DNA of 64,000 nt, taken from the NCBI RefSeq assembly GCF_000967495.1, contig NZ_JXXU01000039.1, forward strand, positions 1 through 64,000, in the 5' to 3' direction. Shown here one piece after another: positions 9,244 through 17,332 of the stretch. Within the stretch, counting starts at the first letter, position 1; the number at the start of each line of letters is the position of its first letter. The position numbers and the translations under genes were made by a program. The DNA comes from Vibrio neptunius. GTDB taxonomy: Bacteria > Pseudomonadota > Gammaproteobacteria > Enterobacterales > Vibrionaceae. Below the pieces are notes generated by a model. That model searched no databases and had not been told where the DNA came from. It worked only from the letters and a program-made list of their open reading frames with translations.

Positions 9244-10272
9244 ATGACGAAAAACCTCTTTCGCCAATCTTTTCTTTTTGACAGCCTGAACTTAGAACAA
9301 GAGATGCCAGCAGGGGAAATCACCGTTGCCAATGGCACTGTGTTCAAGCTGCATCAACGTGGAGTTCTGGAAGTCATCCCATCAACGCTGGATGAGAACA
9401 GCAAACACATCATTCTTTCTTGTGGTGTGCATGGCAATGAAACCGCACCTATGGAACTGGTGGATAAAATTATTTCTGATATCCAATCTGGTTTCCAACC
9501 GGTAACAGAACGTTTGTTGTTCATCATTGCTCACCCTGAGTCAACCAATGCTCATACCCGTTTCCTTGAAATGAACCTTAACCGTTTGTTTGATGATAAA
9601 GAATATGAGCCGACGAAAGAGCTGGCGATAGCGCAGAATCTGAAACGTATTGTTGCTGATTTCTATCAGGACACACCGTCTGACCAACGTTGGCACCTCG
9701 ATCTGCATTGTGCGATCCGTTTGTCCAAACACTACACCTTTGTCGTGAGCCCGAAAACACGCCACCCAGTGCGCAGTAAGGCGTTGATGGAGTTTGTCGC
9801 AAGTGGACATATTGATGCGGTGATGTTTTCTAACGCACCATCGAGCACGTTCAGTTGGTTCAGTGCCGAAAACTTCGCTGCGCAGGCATTGACAGTTGAG
9901 CTAGGGCGAGTTGCCCGCATCGGTGAAAATGACCTAGATAAGCTGGTTGCCTTTGATTTGGCGATGCGGGATTTGATCGCTTCCAGCGAGGCGGAGCACT
10001 TGCCACGTGCTCCTATGATGTATCGTGTCAGCCGAACTATTGTGCGTCTACATGATGACTTTGATTTCATGTTTGATGATGACGTTGAAAACTTTACCTC
10101 ATTTAAGCACGGCGAAGTGTTCGGTCACGATGGTGACAAACCGCTGATGGCGAAAAATGAGGGAGAAGCGGTTGTATTCCCTAATCGCCATGTCGCAATT
10201 GGTCAGCGTGCAGCCCTCATGGTGTGCCCAGTGAAAACGCGTTATGAAGAAGGCCAACTTGTCTACGATTAA
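9244..10272 (+). CDS. astE: Succinylglutamate desuccinylase
   Basis: AstE hydrolyses N-succinylglutamate to glutamate and succinate, the last step of arginine succinyltransferase catabolism. The 342-residue protein has zinc ligands in 'CGVHGNETAPMELV' (His63, Glu66) and 'WHLDLHCAIR', and the C-terminal barrel typical of the family. The ribosome site AAAGGAG precedes the ATG. It is framed by terminators on both sides, so it is a single-gene unit and the other ast genes are elsewhere. Confidence 0.93.
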   Translation: MTKNLFRQSFLFDSLNLEQEMPAGEITVANGTVFKLHQRGVLEVIPSTLDENSKHIILSCGVHGNETAPMELVDKIISDIQSGFQPVTERLLFIIAHPESTNAHTRFLEMNLNRLFDDKEYEPTKELAIAQNLKRIVADFYQDTPSDQRWHLDLHCAIRLSKHYTFVVSPKTRHPVRSKALMEFVASGHIDAVMFSNAPSSTFSWFSAENFAAQALTVELGRVARIGENDLDKLVAFDLAMRDLIASSEAEHLPRAPMMYRVSRTIVRLHDDFDFMFDDDVENFTSFKHGEVFGHDGDKPLMAKNEGEAVVFPNRHVAIGQRAALMVCPVKTRYEEGQLVYD

Positions 10273-10313
10273 GGCGTTTACAGTCTAAACTCAGCACAGA
10301 CGCTTTCTATTTT

Positions 10314-10352
10314 AATGGCTTAACGGTATCGTTAAGCCATTATTTTATTATA
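10314..10352 (+). terminator. Intrinsic terminator of astE
   Basis: A perfect 12-bp stem, AATGGCTTAACG (10314-10325) with CGTTAAGCCATT (10330-10341), closes a GTAT loop and is followed by ATTTTATTATA. Confidence 0.85.
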
Positions 10353-10389
10353 CCGATAACTTTAGCCGTTTAAGGCCAATCTAAGCTGC

Positions 10390-11385
10390 ATGGAACTGAG
10401 TCAATTACTAAGCCGTAGGCATCAACGCTGGAAGCGCTACTATATTGTGATCCTATCTGCGCTTGTTCTGTTCTCAGCGATGCATCTGATGGTTGGTGAA
10501 GTCTTTATTTCTCCTTTTTCTGAGCTGACAAATCTTCAACAGCAATTGATCACTCAACTTCGTTTACCAAGACTGCTTGCCGCGATTGCCATAGGCGCCT
10601 CGTTGGCGGTTTCTGGTGCTGTGCTGCAAGTTTTACTTGGTAATGTTCTGGCAGAACCCGGTGTACTTGGCATTTCTGGTGGCGCCAGTGTCATGATGGT
10701 CATTGTGTTGTTTTTCCTTCCTGCGCTTGCAACACCCATCGGGTTTATGATCGCCGCTGTCATTGGCGCATTGGTGTTTACACTGTTGCTTGTTTCAATG
10801 GCGAAAGTCATGCGTTTAAGTACTACTCGACTCTTGTTGGTTGGGGTGGCGTTAGGCATTTTGACAGGCGCTATTGTCACCTGGGCATTCTATTTCAGTG
10901 ACGATCTTAGCTTAAGACAGTTAATGTATTGGCTCATGGGTAGCATTGGGGGGGCAAGTTGGTATCACCACGTATTGACGCTGACTCTTGTCCCTGTACT
11001 TGTTTGGCTATGCATGAAAGGTAAGACACTAGACAAGCTGATGATGGGTGAGTTACATGCTAAGCAGCTTGGTGTTGACGTGGAAGCTGTGCGCTGGAAG
11101 TTAATCTTAGCCGTTTCGATTCTGGTTGGCGGCGCAGTTGCACTTGGTGGTGTGATTGGATTTATTGGCTTGATCGTTCCTCATCTTCTTAGGCTTGCAT
11201 TGGGTAGTGAGAATCGATATTTGCTGCCTATCTCCGCACTGTCTGGTGCGATGCTGTTGGTGTTTGCCGATATCATTGCTCGAGTCGCCCTAGAATCTGC
11301 TGAGCTGCCCCTTGGAGTAGTCACGACAACCATCGGGGCTCCTGTCTTTATCTGGATGCTGGTGAAACATCATGATTCACGTTAA
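10390..11385 (+). CDS. btuC: Vitamin B12 ABC transporter permease
   Basis: BtuC is the FecCD-type permease that moves cobalamin across the inner membrane. The 331-residue length and predominantly hydrophobic sequence fit ten membrane helices. Family signatures are '[24 protein letters not shown]', '[13 protein letters not shown]', '[15 protein letters not shown]' and the C-terminal '[19 protein letters not shown]'. Its 3' end overlaps btuD by 14 bases. BtuF and BtuB are not in the window. Confidence 0.93.
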   Translation: MELSQLLSRRHQRWKRYYIVILSALVLFSAMHLMVGEVFISPFSELTNLQQQLITQLRLPRLLAAIAIGASLAVSGAVLQVLLGNVLAEPGVLGISGGASVMMVIVLFFLPALATPIGFMIAAVIGALVFTLLLVSMAKVMRLSTTRLLLVGVALGILTGAIVTWAFYFSDDLSLRQLMYWLMGSIGGASWYHHVLTLTLVPVLVWLCMKGKTLDKLMMGELHAKQLGVDVEAVRWKLILAVSILVGGAVALGGVIGFIGLIVPHLLRLALGSENRYLLPISALSGAMLLVFADIIARVALESAELPLGVVTTTIGAPVFIWMLVKHHDSR

Positions 11386-12127
11386 TAGTTTATCGGTTGG
11401 CTCACGTTTGCTGCCGCTTTCGTTTTCTGTAGACAAAGGTGAAGTGCTTCATGTTGTTGGTCCAAATGGCAGTGGTAAAAGCACCTTGCTGACGGCGGTT
11501 GCTGGCTTGTTAGACTTTGAGGGTGACGCGACGATTTTTGATTTAGACGTTAAAAGTAGTTCCATTGAGAGCCTTGCAAGTCATCGCGGATTTTTGAGCC
11601 AGAGTGATCGTCCTGCTTTCAATCTTGAGGTTTCACAATATCTTTCCCTGTCACTCCCAAGCTCTGTGCAGAACTTGGATGATGCGGTGGAACAAGTCGT
11701 CAAAGAGCTGGTGGGTGTACTTGAGCTGGAGGATAAGCTTCATCGTTCGATTCACCAATTGTCTGGAGGCGAGTGGCAGCGAGTGAGGTTATGTGCAATA
11801 TGCCTGCAAATCTGGCCGTCTCTAAATCCTTATGCGAAGCTTCTTATATTGGATGAGCCTGCGGCGCCACTGGATATAGGTCAGGAAGCGTTACTCTATA
11901 AACTGATTCGTAAAGTTGCTGATATGGGTATCACTGTGTTGATGTCTAATCATGACCTTAATCGAACGCTTAAGCATGCCGATAAGGCTTTATTATTGGA
12001 TAAAGGCGTTATTCAGAAAGTAGGTTCTGTAGAGCAGGTATTCGAGCCAAGTGAGCTTTCTAAAGTATTCAAAACTCGAGTTCAAAAAACGGATTTTAAC
12101 GGAGAACCGGTATTAATCTTTGATTAA
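11372..12127 (+). CDS. btuD: Vitamin B12 ABC transporter ATP-binding protein
   Basis: BtuD drives BtuC. The 251-residue protein carries Walker A ([10 protein letters not shown], about residues 29-38), the signature LSGGEWQRV, Walker B with catalytic glutamate ([12 protein letters not shown]) and the switch histidine (MSNHDLN). 'EPAAPLD' instead of the usual 'EPxxxLD' spacing is typical of BtuD. It overlaps btuC by 14 bases. No strong terminator follows immediately; a hairpin without a T run lies 27 bases downstream. Confidence 0.93.
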   Translation: MIHVNSLSVGSRLLPLSFSVDKGEVLHVVGPNGSGKSTLLTAVAGLLDFEGDATIFDLDVKSSSIESLASHRGFLSQSDRPAFNLEVSQYLSLSLPSSVQNLDDAVEQVVKELVGVLELEDKLHRSIHQLSGGEWQRVRLCAICLQIWPSLNPYAKLLILDEPAAPLDIGQEALLYKLIRKVADMGITVLMSNHDLNRTLKHADKALLLDKGVIQKVGSVEQVFEPSELSKVFKTRVQKTDFNGEPVLIFD

Positions 12128-12153
12128 TCAGGTAATCGCCCCATTAGCCAATT

Positions 12154-12186
12154 CTCAAATATAGTGCGTTACGCACTATGTTTGAG
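12154..12186. repeat. Near-perfect 15-bp hairpin after btuD
   Basis: CTCAAA-T-ATAGTGCG, a TTA loop, then CGCACTAT-G-TTTGAG form a 15-bp stem with one T-G wobble. Neither strand has a T run after it, so it is not a classical terminator. It could stabilise the btuCD message 3' end or be a protein site. Confidence 0.5.
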
Positions 12187-12259
12187 CACGTCTCAACGCC
12201 ACATAAATTGCTGGAAATGTCATTCTTATAAAAATCAACAAGTTACGTTTTGTAAAAAC

Positions 12260-12276
12260 TTGGCATAAGTTTAGCT
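12260..12276 (+). promoter_or_regulatory. Sigma-54-type (-24/-12) promoter candidate
   Basis: TTGGCAT-AAGTT-TAGCTT has GG at 12262-12263 and GC at 12274-12275, separated by exactly 10 bases as sigma-54 RNA polymerase requires. It differs from the consensus TGGCAC-N5-TTGCW at two positions. A start near 12287 is implied. No LuxO-type or NtrC-type activator site is evident upstream. Confidence 0.45.
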
Positions 12277-12286
12277 TTAATAAAAA

Positions 12287-12415
12287 CGATACATTCTCGT
12301 TCTTGTTAGGCTTAGTCAATGTGAAGGGAAACCGGACATTTGACAACAATAAGCCATTTTTATGACTATGGCAGCTTCCGCCACCTAAGGATTTCCGAAG
12401 GTGGCGGCTTTTTTT
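12287..12415 (+). ncRNA. Candidate small regulatory RNA, about 129 nt
   Basis: Between the promoter-like element and the T run lie three consecutive hairpins: GTCAATGT (12315-12322) with ACATTTGAC (12336-12344); GCCAT (12353-12357) with ATGGC (12368-12372); and the terminator CCGCCACCT (12378-12386) with AGGTGGCGG (12399-12407) followed by CTTTTTTT. No coding frame with a ribosome site runs through it. It does not contain the conserved Qrr core and I do not recognise it as Spot 42, RyhB or CsrB. The downstream gene is on the opposite strand, so the terminator must serve a plus-strand transcript; read-through from btuD is the alternative. Confidence 0.45.
12378..12415 (+). terminator. Strong plus-strand intrinsic terminator
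   Basis: A 9-bp GC-rich stem (CCGCCACCT/AGGTGGCGG) with a 12-nt loop is followed by seven consecutive T. The opposite strand has A residues there, so it works only on + transcripts. Confidence 0.85.
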
Positions 12416-12423
12416 CTGGAGAC

Positions 12424-12999
12424 TTATGCCGTTAGCGGCGCCAGATCAGCAGGTCGGTAGTAAACAGACTTCAATACCTTGCCTTGGCGGATAGTTTTCG
12501 CTTCAGAAACGAAATCTTCGGCACATTTTGCGATGATGTAATTACCTTTTTGCACCGCCATTAATTGAATGCCCTGTTCAGCGTAATGGGCTTCTGTCTC
12601 CGCGTATTCTTTTTCGTTGCGGCAAACCTTGCTCATGTTGCTTGAGTGGACTTCGTCCCAACAAGGGATAAAGTTGATGCCACGATTAACGGCAACATTA
12701 AGCAGTAGGTCAATCAGATAACTGATCGCAAGGTTCGATTCAACCTTGTCATCACCCAAATGAACTAGACGGCCCATCAAAACGTAAACGCTGTCGACGA
12801 TAGCATCCGCTTGTTCTGTCTTATTATCCGCTTCTGCCAGTTCGGTAAGCTCTTCTACTGCTAAAGAGGTATGCAGTGTATCTGCTTTTTGGTCTAAGCT
12901 TTCTGGAGAGGCAACAGGCAAGTCGAAAGTAGTACGAAACTCAGTAATGTCGCGGTAAAGATGGTCAAAGATTTCTTGAGTAAGTTTGGATAGGTGCAT
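12424..12999 (-). CDS. MazG/HisE-like nucleotide pyrophosphohydrolase (PRA-PH superfamily)
   Basis: The N-terminal ~110 residues have the all-alpha NTP-pyrophosphohydrolase metal-binding pattern E-E-L-x-E ... E-x-x-D: 'VEELTELAEAD' followed by 'EQADAIVDSVYVLMG'. A HisE-like second half contains 'NRGINFIPCWDEVHSSNMSK', which in this superfamily carries the S-N-M-x-K substrate loop. The C-terminal ~70 residues end in 'GKVLKSVYYRPADL', usual for this subgroup. Such enzymes hydrolyse nucleotides to the monophosphate and pyrophosphate, but the substrate cannot be read here. It is monocistronic. Confidence 0.75.
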   Translation of the reverse strand: MHLSKLTQEIFDHLYRDITEFRTTFDLPVASPESLDQKADTLHTSLAVEELTELAEADNKTEQADAIVDSVYVLMGRLVHLGDDKVESNLAISYLIDLLLNVAVNRGINFIPCWDEVHSSNMSKVCRNEKEYAETEAHYAEQGIQLMAVQKGNYIIAKCAEDFVSEAKTIRQGKVLKSVYYRPADLAPLTA

Positions 13000-13183
13000 T
13001 CACTTAACCTGCATTTGGTAATTATCACGACATACTAACAAAGCCTCATGAAACGTGCCATTACAGCAAGAAAATAAATGCTTTGAGGTCTAAATGTTGA
13101 ACGTTTTGTGCGTCAGGTTATTGATATCATTAGCGGGATAAGTCTATCTTCTTCTTAAGAAATACTAGATATCAGGACAGGAT

Positions 13184-14245
13184 ATGGTTGTAGCGAGTGA
13201 AAGTGAAAAGATCATAAGACGACTTTATCAGATCACTAACGATTATCAGAAAGGATTTGATATTCAGATCACCCAACTCATCATGATGGGCTTGGAACGT
13301 TTTAATCTGGATATTGGTATTTTATCCCGAATTGATGGCGATTTATATACTGTACTGTATTGTGTGACGTCGGAGGGGGTAGAGCTAAAACCCGGAGATA
13401 CGTTTAGCTATGAATCTACTTATTGCCAAATCACCTGCGGTTCATTTGGTCCAGTATCTATTGAGCATATGGGAGAAAGCAATGAGTATGCAAAACATCC
13501 TGCTTACGAAGCGTTTGGATTGGAGTCATACATTGGTATTCCAATTTTTGTTGACGATGAAGTTTTTGGTACGCTGAATTTTTCATCTGCATCTCCTTAC
13601 CCAAGGAAGTTCAAAGATATCGACATTGATGTACTCAAGCTAATGGCGTCTTGGGTGGAAGTGGAGTTGATCCGCCGTAAGCAGGAAGAGCGGTTACGAA
13701 AGTTGAATAGCCAACTCGAGTATCAAGCCTATCATGATGCGTTGACCAATATCGCCAACCGCCGGTGTATGTTCAAAACCATCCATCTTGATATCGAACG
13801 TATGAAACTCGCATCTGGCAAAGGTTCACTGGCCGTGATTGATATTGATCACTTCAAGAAGGTCAACGATGTTTACGGTCATCAAATTGGTGATGACGTT
13901 ATAAAGAAAACCGCGCAACAACTACAGTCCTGTTTGTCTGAAAGTGACTTTATTGCTCGGTTCGGGGGAGAAGAGTTTGTCGTTTGGCTGCCCGAGAGAA
14001 CAGAACTTGAAAGGCGTCAACTGTTCGAAGAACTTCATCAATCTGTCCACGAAATTCTCCTCGATGGGGTCCCTATAACGGTATCCATTGGTGTGTGTGA
14101 GTTTGATTTTGGAATCGAGTTACAGGTTGATAGCCAGAAGGGAACACTTGACCAGCTCATCTTGGTGGCTGATGAAGCGCTTTATCAGGCTAAAAATCAG
14201 GGACGAAACCGAGTCGTGACCCGTGCTCTAGAACCTCATAAATGA
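13184..14245 (+). CDS. GAF-GGDEF diguanylate cyclase
   Basis: A cytoplasmic protein of 353 residues. Residues ~10-160 form a GAF domain (segments 'RIDGDLYTVLYCVT', 'FGLESYIGIPIFVDDEVFGTLNFSS'). A short linker helix leads to a GGDEF domain (~185-345) with 'YHDALTNIANRR', 'LAVIDIDHFKKVNDVYGHQIGDDV' and active-site GGEEF at 261-265. It should make c-di-GMP. The inhibitory I-site (RxxD) upstream of GGEEF reads S-E-S-D, so product inhibition at that site is probably lost. No membrane segment or receiver is present, so the GAF domain is the likely input. Single gene. Confidence 0.9.
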   Translation: MVVASESEKIIRRLYQITNDYQKGFDIQITQLIMMGLERFNLDIGILSRIDGDLYTVLYCVTSEGVELKPGDTFSYESTYCQITCGSFGPVSIEHMGESNEYAKHPAYEAFGLESYIGIPIFVDDEVFGTLNFSSASPYPRKFKDIDIDVLKLMASWVEVELIRRKQEERLRKLNSQLEYQAYHDALTNIANRRCMFKTIHLDIERMKLASGKGSLAVIDIDHFKKVNDVYGHQIGDDVIKKTAQQLQSCLSESDFIARFGGEEFVVWLPERTELERRQLFEELHQSVHEILLDGVPITVSIGVCEFDFGIELQVDSQKGTLDQLILVADEALYQAKNQGRNRVVTRALEPHK

Positions 14246-14270
14246 TGAGTAGAGACAGGTCTCCACTCAT
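14245..14270. terminator. Convergent-gene hairpin, possible weak bidirectional terminator
   Basis: ATGAGT (14245-14250) pairs with ACTCAT (14265-14270), with inner GAGA/TCTC pairing. It fills the short gap between two converging genes. Neither side has a good T run, so efficiency is doubtful. Confidence 0.4.
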
Positions 14271-14277
14271 GTTGCGA

Positions 14278-14841
14278 TCACCGTTTAAACAAGTAAGGGA
14301 AAAGTTTCACTAACTCGGCCTGGCTAAGGGATTCAACGCGAGCTATGTTGGTATCGGGGATAGATTCAGGGTCCGGATAATGTTTGAGCACCTTCTCCAT
14401 ACTTTCTTCTCGAATAAGATGAAACACAGGGTAAGGAGAGCGGTTAGTCAGGTTCTCTGCATCGTCGGGCTGTGCTCCACCAAAACAATAGTCTGGATGG
14501 AATGTCGCTAACTGGTAGGTTCCCTCCCAGCCTTGCTGTCGGATTAATGCTTCAACCCAGTCAATGAACAAATTATAGTCATAAAAATCTTCAAGCATGT
14601 TTGGTACAACGACCAATGTGGTTTCTAATTCCTCAGCGGTTTTAGATTCTAATTCCATGAGTTGGCTGAGGATGTTTTCCAGCAATGCTTCTTCTTGCTT
14701 AGCTTCACTGACAAATATTTTTATTTGTTTATTGCGTTGTGGCTTAGCAGCGAATGGGCACAAATTTAGACCAATTACCACATTGTTAAGCCATTGATTA
14801 ACATGCTCTGCGATGGTTTGGGTTGAGCTTGGGGTTGTCAT
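14278..14841 (-). CDS. DUF1415 family protein
   Basis: The protein matches DUF1415, a conserved gammaproteobacterial family of unknown function. Hallmarks are 'WLNNVVIGLNLCPFA' near the N terminus, 'TTLVVVPNMLEDFYDYNLF' and 'ATFHPDYCFGGAQPDDAENLTNRSPYPVFHLIREES'. I use the ATG at 14841 (187 residues), which has GGA six bases upstream; a TTG six codons earlier lacks a site. The conserved cysteines and the H-P-x-Y-x-F block suggest an enzyme, but no reaction is established. Confidence 0.85.
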   Translation of the reverse strand: MTTPSSTQTIAEHVNQWLNNVVIGLNLCPFAAKPQRNKQIKIFVSEAKQEEALLENILSQLMELESKTAEELETTLVVVPNMLEDFYDYNLFIDWVEALIRQQGWEGTYQLATFHPDYCFGGAQPDDAENLTNRSPYPVFHLIREESMEKVLKHYPDPESIPDTNIARVESLSQAELVKLFPYLFKR

Positions 14842-14912
14842 CTTACTTCCAATTTTCAATTTGGAAGCAAGAATACCAGATTCGGTTTGGGGCTGTAAGC
14901 GTCGAAATAACT

Positions 14913-16160
14913 CTAGTGAGAGGAATGTGTTGTCTTTAACTCAGATGTTGAGCCAGTGGTCGCTTCACTCTCCAGCTCTGATGAACTGTGGTGAATCACA
15001 TTCAGTTTGTAGCACAGCGTAAAAATCATTAGATACAACAGCATTCCGCCGGCGATAACGTACGCCCAACCACCATGTTGCCAGCAGTAAATTAAGAAAA
15101 AGCCTCCTAGGCTACCACCAACGTAGTAGTGGACGAGGTATAGAGCTGTTGCAGTGGCTTTCGCTTGGTTTACTTTTTGACTAACCCAGGCGTAGGCCAG
15201 CGTATGTGTAAAGAAGGCACCAAAGCTGATAAGTGCTAACCCGATAATCATAAATGGTATCCGATCGACATAGGCAACGACCATACCGATCAGGCTTAAG
15301 ACTGTGCCGCAAACCATGCCTGAAATGGGCTGATGATATCGGTTCCATACGGACGTGAGTTTTGAACTCAAGGTTCCGGGTAAGTAGCAGAGAAAAATCA
15401 ATGAGGTTAGGCCAATAGGGAGCGAGTGTGGTGCTTCAACGAGGCGAAAGCCCATTACTGAGTACAAGTTAACGAACAAAGCAAAATTTACCCCACCAAT
15501 TAGCATGGCAAACCAAACGGTTTTATTTTTAAGGTGCTTAACCAATGCACGGTTGTGGTAGCGAAGCATCCCTTTTTGGGGAGAAAAGTGCTTCTGCTTT
15601 GGCAGTAAAGCACATACGCTGATTGCACCAATCAAGGTAAACACGGCCATAGCAATCACGGCTTGTTGCCAACCGAAGGCATCTGTAAGAGTACCGCCGA
15701 CAATACGCCCTACAATGCCGCCGAGTGAGTTGGCCGCTATATAGCCACCAATTGCTTGGCCGAAAGCGTTAGGCGACAGCTCTTCCACCATGTAAGCAAC
15801 CGCTACAGAAGCGAAAGCAGCTAAAGCGACTCCCATGAGTGCACGCATGACAACCAAGCTAAGAAGTGAAGGAGACAGTAACATTCCGATACCAATGACA
15901 GGCATGGTGAGAAGACCTGCAAGCATTATCCTCTTTCGACCCACAGCCTCAGATGCCACTGCCCACGGTACCAGACTTAAAGAAAGCGCCAACGTACTCG
16001 CAGCAAACAGCCAGTTAATCTTAGTCTCTGAGACGGCAAAGTGCTGAGCCATATAAGGCAGCATAGGTTGAAACAAATATAGGTTGCAAAATACGATGAA
16101 TGAGCCGAGGGCAAGGCTCAGTGTTACCCGTCGGTAATCTTGGCTTCCGAGTTCGATCAT
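14913..16160 (-). CDS. MFS efflux transporter, YnfM-like
   Basis: A 415-residue, 12-helix major facilitator protein. The loop 2-3 motif appears as 'AVASEAVGRKRIMLAG' and the helix-4/5 region as 'VMRALMGVALAAFASVAVAYMVEELSP', as in YnfM and other drug/sugar efflux permeases. The final ~35 residues are hydrophilic and serine/threonine-rich. It is divergent from a LysR gene over a 116-base gap containing a long palindrome, the usual arrangement of a LysR regulator and its target (as for YnfL-YnfM). Substrate unknown. Confidence 0.83.
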   Translation of the reverse strand: MIELGSQDYRRVTLSLALGSFIVFCNLYLFQPMLPYMAQHFAVSETKINWLFAASTLALSLSLVPWAVASEAVGRKRIMLAGLLTMPVIGIGMLLSPSLLSLVVMRALMGVALAAFASVAVAYMVEELSPNAFGQAIGGYIAANSLGGIVGRIVGGTLTDAFGWQQAVIAMAVFTLIGAISVCALLPKQKHFSPQKGMLRYHNRALVKHLKNKTVWFAMLIGGVNFALFVNLYSVMGFRLVEAPHSLPIGLTSLIFLCYLPGTLSSKLTSVWNRYHQPISGMVCGTVLSLIGMVVAYVDRIPFMIIGLALISFGAFFTHTLAYAWVSQKVNQAKATATALYLVHYYVGGSLGGFFLIYCWQHGGWAYVIAGGMLLYLMIFTLCYKLNVIHHSSSELESEATTGSTSELKTTHSSH

Positions 16161-16221
16161 TATTGTTGACTACTCTAGTGATTCAGTGAGTTATTGTGAT
16201 CAAAATATCAGTGAAATCTGG

Positions 16222-16267
16222 ATAAATAAAATATATTAAAAATATCAAGGTAATATATTTTATTTAT
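16222..16267. promoter_or_regulatory. 16-bp perfect inverted repeat between MFS and LysR genes
   Basis: Left arm ATAAATAAAATATATT (16222-16237) and right arm AATATATTTTATTTAT (16252-16267) are perfect complements with a 14-base spacer. The right arm reaches the ribosome site of the LysR gene. It probably serves as operator for the divergent pair, including autoregulation of the regulator. Confidence 0.6.
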
Positions 16268-16276
16268 GGAGTGGTC

Positions 16277-17146
16277 ATGGACTCTCGACATTTGAAACAC
16301 TTTGTTGCCGTTGCTGAGCATGGCCATTTCACTATGGCAGCAAAAACGTTGCATATTGCGCAGCCTGCACTGAGTATTTCAATCAAGAAGTTTGAACAAC
16401 AATTAGGTGTAGAGTTATTCCGACGAGAAGAGCGGCGTGTCACGCTAACCGATGAGGGAAAGGTGCTCTATGAACACGCCAAGCGTGTTTTGCAGCAAAT
16501 CGATGATGCCAAGTTAGCAATAGATGAACTGAGAGGCCTTGAAAAAGGAGAAGTTCGACTTGGTGCGCCAAGTATGATGGGGTCTTACTTTTTTCCCCAA
16601 GTCCTGATGGCGTTCAAATCGCATTATCCTAATCTCAAGCTCACGCTAATTGATGCGGGTACCCGATCTATTCGAAAGATGCTTTTGGATGGTGAACTCG
16701 ATATTGGCGTGATTGATGATGAAAATGTGCCGGAAGATCTGGAAACAGACCATTTATTGAATGTAGAAATGGTTGCTGTTGTTGGGCCGGAACATGCTTT
16801 GGCACAGAACAAAAGCATTAGTTTTGAAGAGTTTTTCAAACATGAACTAGTCATGTTTAAGCCCGGTTATTTTCACCGTGATTTTGTCGAGAAAAAGGCG
16901 CGTTTACACAACAAAGAAATGAAGTTTTCATTTGAAACGAATCTATTGCCAATGATACTCAGTATTGTTAAACATGAGTTTGCAATCACTGCACTTTTGA
17001 AGCTGGTGACAGAGCATGAAAAAGACGTAGTGGCTATTCCCTTTGATCAACCGGTTAATCTTACCTTATCCCTAGCATGGCGAAAGAATGCTTACCTCTC
17101 AATTGCAGACCGAACCTTTATCGAGTTTGTGAAGCAATATGTGTAG
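16277..17146 (+). CDS. LysR-type transcriptional regulator, YnfL-like
   Basis: The N-terminal winged helix is clear: 'DSRHLKHFVAVAEHGHFTMAAKTLHIAQPALSISIKKFEQQLGVELFRR' (helix-turn-helix around residues 18-37). It is followed by a linker helix and a periplasmic-binding-like effector domain from ~90 to the end. I start at the ATG at 16277, with GGAG five bases upstream (16268-16271); the in-frame GTG at 16271 overlaps that site. The protein is 289 residues. It likely controls the divergent MFS gene through the adjacent palindrome. Ligand unknown. Confidence 0.88.
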   Translation: MDSRHLKHFVAVAEHGHFTMAAKTLHIAQPALSISIKKFEQQLGVELFRREERRVTLTDEGKVLYEHAKRVLQQIDDAKLAIDELRGLEKGEVRLGAPSMMGSYFFPQVLMAFKSHYPNLKLTLIDAGTRSIRKMLLDGELDIGVIDDENVPEDLETDHLLNVEMVAVVGPEHALAQNKSISFEEFFKHELVMFKPGYFHRDFVEKKARLHNKEMKFSFETNLLPMILSIVKHEFAITALLKLVTEHEKDVVAIPFDQPVNLTLSLAWRKNAYLSIADRTFIEFVKQYV

Positions 17147-17332
17147 TTCACGTTTCTTTTCAAGGTGATCGTAACAGTATTACCATTGATACAGTAAACG
17201 CGGGCTTGTATCTTGAAGAGTGAATGAAATCTGTTTTTTTGTTTATTAAAGTCAACAAATTACTGGAAAAAACGGCATGCTTTCCTAGGCTAACTAGAGA
17301 ACTAAATTATAACGTCTAGGTTGGTGATATAT

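Noticed and set aside
12287..12415. Identification of the candidate RNA as Qrr, Spot 42 or RyhB
   Set aside because: The Qrr core and the known 3' terminator sequences of these RNAs are absent.
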